64,000 nt of DNA from Phytopseudomonas seleniipraecipitans (GTDB lineage Bacteria; Pseudomonadota; Gammaproteobacteria; Pseudomonadales; Pseudomonadaceae): assembly GCF_900102335.1 (NCBI RefSeq), contig NZ_FNBM01000011.1, forward strand, positions 62,001 to 126,000. Direction: 5' to 3'. Under the pieces are notes generated by a model that was not told the origin of the DNA, searched no databases, and saw nothing but the letters and a program-made list of their open reading frames with translations. The translations under genes and the position numbers were made by a program. Positions within the stretch are counted from its first letter, which is position 1. Each line of letters begins with the position of its first letter. This document shows positions 60,768 through 64,000 of this stretch, one piece after another.

Positions 60768-60961
60768 GCATCCCTACCTGTTTGAAAATCCAGTCGGTCG
60801 CTACGACGGCCTGAGCACCTGAGGGTTCCCCAATGTCTGAAAAAGCTGCTCAACGGTGCAAAGAAATGTGCAGCGTTCGACACTGACGCCGCCCCTACAA
60901 CCCGCGCCCCGTCCGGCCAAGATCGCTTGTGATGGCGTGCCCGCCCCCCTAGAATGCCGCG

Positions 60962-63163
60962 ATGCAAAATGACCTCGATCAGCGACTCACTTCACTCAAT
61001 CCAGCCCAGCACCATGCGGTTACCACGCCGCCTGGTCATCAGTTGGTGCTGGCCGGTGCCGGCTCCGGCAAGACCCGCGTGCTGGTGCACCGCATCGCCT
61101 TTCTGATCCAGCGCCTGGACGTCTCGCCGCACAGCATTCTGTCGGTGACCTTCACCAACAAGGCAGCGGCCGAGATGCGTCATCGCATCGAAGACGTGCT
61201 CGGGCAGAGCCCGGCTGGCATGTGGGTGGGTACCTTCCACGGCCTGGCGCACCGCCTGCTGCGCGCCCATTGGCGTGAGGCCAATCTGGCCGAGAACTTC
61301 CAGATTCTCGACTCCGACGACCAGCAGCGTCTGGTCAAGCGGGTGATTCGCGAGCTGGGCCTGGATGAGCAGCGCTGGCCGGCCAAGCAGGCGCAGTGGT
61401 TCATCAACGGGCAGAAGGACGAAGGCGTGCGCCCGGCCGGCATCCAGGCCAGCGGCGATCTGTTCCTGGCGACCATGCGCAGCATCTACGAAGCCTACGA
61501 GGCCGCCTGTGCGCGTGCCGGGGTCATTGATTTCGCCGAGCTGCTGCTGCGCGCCCTCGACCTGTGGCGCAACAATGCCGGCCTGCTGGAGCACTATCAG
61601 CGCCGCTTCCGGCACATCCTGGTGGACGAATTCCAGGACACCAACGCCGTGCAGTACGCCTGGCTGCGCTTTCTTGCCAAGGGCGGCGAAAGCCTCATGG
61701 TGGTGGGCGACGACGACCAGTCGATCTACGGCTGGCGTGGTGCGAAGATCGAGAACATCCAGCAGTTCGACAGCGACTTCGCCGATGCCGAGATCATCCG
61801 TCTGGAGCAGAACTACCGCTCTACGGCGAACATCCTCAATGCGGCCAACGCGCTGATCGCCAACAACCAGGGCCGCCTAGGCAAAGAGCTGCGCACCGAT
61901 GTCGGCGATGGTGAGCTGATCAGCCTGTATGCGGCCTTCAACGAGCATGACGAAGCCCGCTACGTGGTGGAAACCATCGAGGACGCGCTGCGCAAGGACG
62001 GCCTCAAGCGCAGCGAAATCGCCATTCTGTATCGCTCCAACGCCCAGTCTCGGGTGCTGGAAGAAGCGCTGCTGCGCGAGAAGATTCCCTACCGCATCTA
62101 CGGCGGCCAGCGCTTCTTCGAGCGTGCCGAGATCAAGAACGCCATGGCTTACCTGCGCCTGATCCACCAGCGCGGCAACGACGCGGCGCTGGAGCGGGTG
62201 ATCAACGTGCCGGCACGCGGCATTGGCGAGAAGACGGTGGAAACCCTGCGCCAGTTCGCCCGGGCCAACGAGCTGTCGATGTGGGCGGCGCTGCACGAAG
62301 CGGTCGGCACCAAGGTCGTCAGTGGGCGTGCCGCCAGTGCCCTGAATGCCTTCGTCGAGCTGGTCGACACGCTGGCCCTGAAAGTCGAGGGCATGCAGCT
62401 GCACAGCATGGCGCAGCTGGTCATCGAGCAATCCGGCCTGCTCGCCTATCATCGCGACGAAAAGGGTGAGAAGGCCCAGGCTAGGGTGGAAAACCTTGAG
62501 GAACTGGTGTCCGCCGCGCGCGCCTTCGACTCCTACGAGGGCGAAGACGGTGACGAAGAACAGACGCCGTTGGCCGCGTTTCTCGGCCACGCCTCGCTGG
62601 AGGCCGGCGACACCCAGGCCGCCGAGAACGAAGACAGCATCCAGCTGATGACCCTGCACAGCGCCAAGGGCTTGGAATTCCCACGGGTATTCCTGGTGGG
62701 TATGGAAGAAGGCCTGTTCCCCCACAAGATGAGCCTGGAAGAGCCCGGCCGCCTGGAAGAGGAACGCCGCCTGGCTTATGTCGGTATCACTCGCGCCATG
62801 CACAACCTGGTGATCAGCTACGCGGAAACTCGCCGCCTGTATGGCAACGAGACCTACAACAAGGTGTCGCGTTTCGTACGCGAAGTGCCGCCGCATCTGC
62901 TTCAGGAAGTGCGCCTGTCGAACAGCGTCAGCCGGCCTTACGGCAGCGGCAACCGCAGCATGAGTGGCAGCAGCCTGTTCGCCGGCAGCGCCGTGCCGGA
63001 CACGCCGTTCAACCTCGGCCAGCGCGTGCAGCACTCACTGTTCGGCGAGGGCACCATTCTCAACTTCGAAGGCTCGGGCCCACAGGCACGGGTGCAGGTG
63101 AATTTCGAGAGCGAGGGCAGCAAGTGGCTGATGCTGGCCTACGCGAAGCTCGAGGCTATCTAA
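60962..63163 (+). CDS. uvrD: DNA helicase II UvrD
   Basis: 733-residue superfamily 1A 3'-5' helicase for nucleotide excision and mismatch repair. Motif I is LAGAGSGKTRVL near residue 31, motif II VDEFQDTN near residue 221, then GDDDQSIYGWRGA, LEQNYRST, TLHSAKGLEFPRV near residue 563 and VGITRAM near residue 604. The C-terminal RNA-polymerase/MutL-interacting region ends VNFESEGSKWLMLAYAKLE. Full length. It borders the CDI island; the 194-bp gap to cdiB holds both divergent promoters. No LexA box was seen. Confidence 0.97.
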   Translation: MQNDLDQRLTSLNPAQHHAVTTPPGHQLVLAGAGSGKTRVLVHRIAFLIQRLDVSPHSILSVTFTNKAAAEMRHRIEDVLGQSPAGMWVGTFHGLAHRLLRAHWREANLAENFQILDSDDQQRLVKRVIRELGLDEQRWPAKQAQWFINGQKDEGVRPAGIQASGDLFLATMRSIYEAYEAACARAGVIDFAELLLRALDLWRNNAGLLEHYQRRFRHILVDEFQDTNAVQYAWLRFLAKGGESLMVVGDDDQSIYGWRGAKIENIQQFDSDFADAEIIRLEQNYRSTANILNAANALIANNQGRLGKELRTDVGDGELISLYAAFNEHDEARYVVETIEDALRKDGLKRSEIAILYRSNAQSRVLEEALLREKIPYRIYGGQRFFERAEIKNAMAYLRLIHQRGNDAALERVINVPARGIGEKTVETLRQFARANELSMWAALHEAVGTKVVSGRAASALNAFVELVDTLALKVEGMQLHSMAQLVIEQSGLLAYHRDEKGEKAQARVENLEELVSAARAFDSYEGEDGDEEQTPLAAFLGHASLEAGDTQAAENEDSIQLMTLHSAKGLEFPRVFLVGMEEGLFPHKMSLEEPGRLEEERRLAYVGITRAMHNLVISYAETRRLYGNETYNKVSRFVREVPPHLLQEVRLSNSVSRPYGSGNRSMSGSSLFAGSAVPDTPFNLGQRVQHSLFGEGTILNFEGSGPQARVQVNFESEGSKWLMLAYAKLEAI

Positions 63164-63165
63164 GG

Positions 63166-63375
63166 AGTCTGCTCAAAGACAGCTGCGCGTCGGCCCTGCT
63201 GCTTTGAAATCAGGCTGGATTGCCAGCCCAGTCGCAAAGCCGCTTGCGGCTAACGCACTTTAGTGCGGCCCGAACGGGCGAGCGAAGCGAGTAATGCTCA
63301 TGGACAACAGTACACTCCGCTTCCTCGCCTGATTTCGCCTTGCATGGCTCTAACTCGAAAGCCTTTGAGAAGACT
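63166..63375. repeat. 210-bp inverted-repeat element, diverged copy 2
   Basis: The ends AGTCTGCTCAAAG and the complement of AGTCTTCTCAAAG match 12 of 13 bases. Inside are CTGCGCGTCGGC near the left and CTCGCCTGATTTCGCCTTGC near the right, equivalent to parts of the 6867-7008 element read on the other strand. A central insert of about 70 bases (with TTAGTGCGGCCCGAACGGGC) is absent from copy 1. Confidence 0.65.
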
Positions 63376-63445
63376 CACTGAAATTCGTGGCGCAAATCTT
63401 TTAATAAATACGGGCACGCTGCTCAACACCCCAAGGGAGAACACG

Positions 63446-64000
63446 ATGAACCGCCGTAAACTGTTCGGCGCCGCTGTGGCGCTGCTCGCTGCCATCGGCC
63501 TGGCCGGCTGCAAGGAAGAAACCCCTGCTGCCCAGCAAAGCGCCCCGGCTGCAAAGGCTGAAACCTTCCACTGGAAGATGGTCACCTCGTGGCCGAAGAA
63601 CTATCCAGGCCTGGGCACCGCTGCCGAGCGCCTGGCCGAGCGTATCAACGCCATGAGCGCCGGGCGCCTGACCGTCAAGGTGTACGCCGCTGGTGAGCTT
63701 GTACCCGCGCTGGAAGTGTTCGATGCCGTATCCCGCGGCACTGCCGAAATGGGTCACGGCACGCCGTATTACTGGAAGGGCAAAGTACCGGCCGCACAGT
63801 TCTTCTCCTCGGTACCGTTCGGTCTGTCGACCCTGGAAATGAACGCCTGGTTGAGCAAGGGCGGCGGCCAGGCCCTGTGGGACGAAACGTACGCGCCGTA
63901 CGGCGTGAAGCCGCTGTCGGCGGGTAACACCACCATGCAGATGGGTGGCTGGTACAACAAGGAAATCAACTCGCTGGACGACATCAAGGGCCTGAAAATC
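63446..64000 (+). CDS. TRAP transporter substrate-binding lipoprotein (DctP family), 3' end outside window
   Basis: 185 codons are present. A lipoprotein signal (MNRRKLFGAAVALLAAIGLA with lipobox LAGC, cysteine 22) precedes HWKMVTSWPKNYPGLGTAAERLAERI and a DctP-like fold with VKVYAAGELVPALEVFDAVSRGTAEM. This subgroup carries 2-oxo acids or aromatic acids in TRAP systems. Membrane subunits would have to lie past the window. Ribosome site AAGGGAGAA is correctly placed. Confidence 0.88.
   Translation, partial: MNRRKLFGAAVALLAAIGLAGCKEETPAAQQSAPAAKAETFHWKMVTSWPKNYPGLGTAAERLAERINAMSAGRLTVKVYAAGELVPALEVFDAVSRGTAEMGHGTPYYWKGKVPAAQFFSSVPFGLSTLEMNAWLSKGGGQALWDETYAPYGVKPLSAGNTTMQMGGWYNKEINSLDDIKGLKI

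Overview
The window reads as a Pseudomonas chromosome. GC is high in the core. The gene set and arrangements are typical of the genus: the aatJQMP-aauSR acidic amino acid locus with a sigma54 promoter, purEK, a LysR gene divergent from aspA, betC with a divergent LysR gene, prlC-yheV, pbpG and uvrD. Species cannot be fixed from sequence reading alone.

Layout. 1-4.4 kb: the 5' end of a sugar-acid MFS transporter, a long leader region, and the tctCBA tripartite carboxylate transporter. 4.4-9.2 kb: prlC-yheV, a gamma-class carbonic anhydrase-like protein, a RES-Xre toxin-antitoxin pair with a palindromic operator candidate, and a GNAT acetyltransferase. 9.2-14 kb: dispersed repeats, solA, an HD-domain protein, two small envelope proteins and purEK. 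14.1-21 kb: aatJQMP with aauSR. An exact TTCGG-N4-CCGAA site and a -24/-12 promoter lie ahead of aatJ. 21-25 kb: LysR, aspA and a dicarboxylate symporter, so uptake and deamination of aspartate sit together. 25-32 kb: a PBP2-type binding protein, a 2-hydroxyacid dehydrogenase, a LysR/oxidoreductase pair, pbpG, an EamA exporter and a LysR/DOPA-dioxygenase-like pair. 32-37 kb: betC and choX (choline-O-sulfate use), a repeat tandem duplication and a SulP transporter. 37-41.3 kb: an MFS transporter, an alpha/beta hydrolase, and an HPF-like plus BaeRF-like pair. 41.4-45 kb: a phosphonate/phosphite-type ABC transporter with two permeases and a Pho-box-like repeat. 45.2-49 kb: secreted aldose epimerase, then ArsA-type ATPase, cory-CC-star protein and a CstA fragment lacking its N-terminal half.

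49-60.8 kb is the accessory island: a contact-dependent inhibition locus, cdiB-cdiA-cdiI, transcribed leftwards. CdiA is 2302 residues and ends in a PD-(D/E)xK-like nuclease domain. Downstream of cdiI lies an AT-rich row of decayed cassettes. Most are the last codons of a former CdiA C-terminal toxin followed by a small membrane immunity-like gene. Three of these small proteins are paralogues of one another. Palindromic GGGGACAG repeats sit at the cassette boundaries, and the outermost repeat is exactly where cstA is cut. This row of toxin tails, immunity genes and repeats is the most interesting structure in the window.

60.9-64 kb returns to core genes: uvrD, a second copy of a short inverted-repeat element also seen near 6.9 kb, and the start of a TRAP-type binding lipoprotein that runs off the end.

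No tRNA, rRNA, CRISPR array, integrase or transposase gene was recognised.
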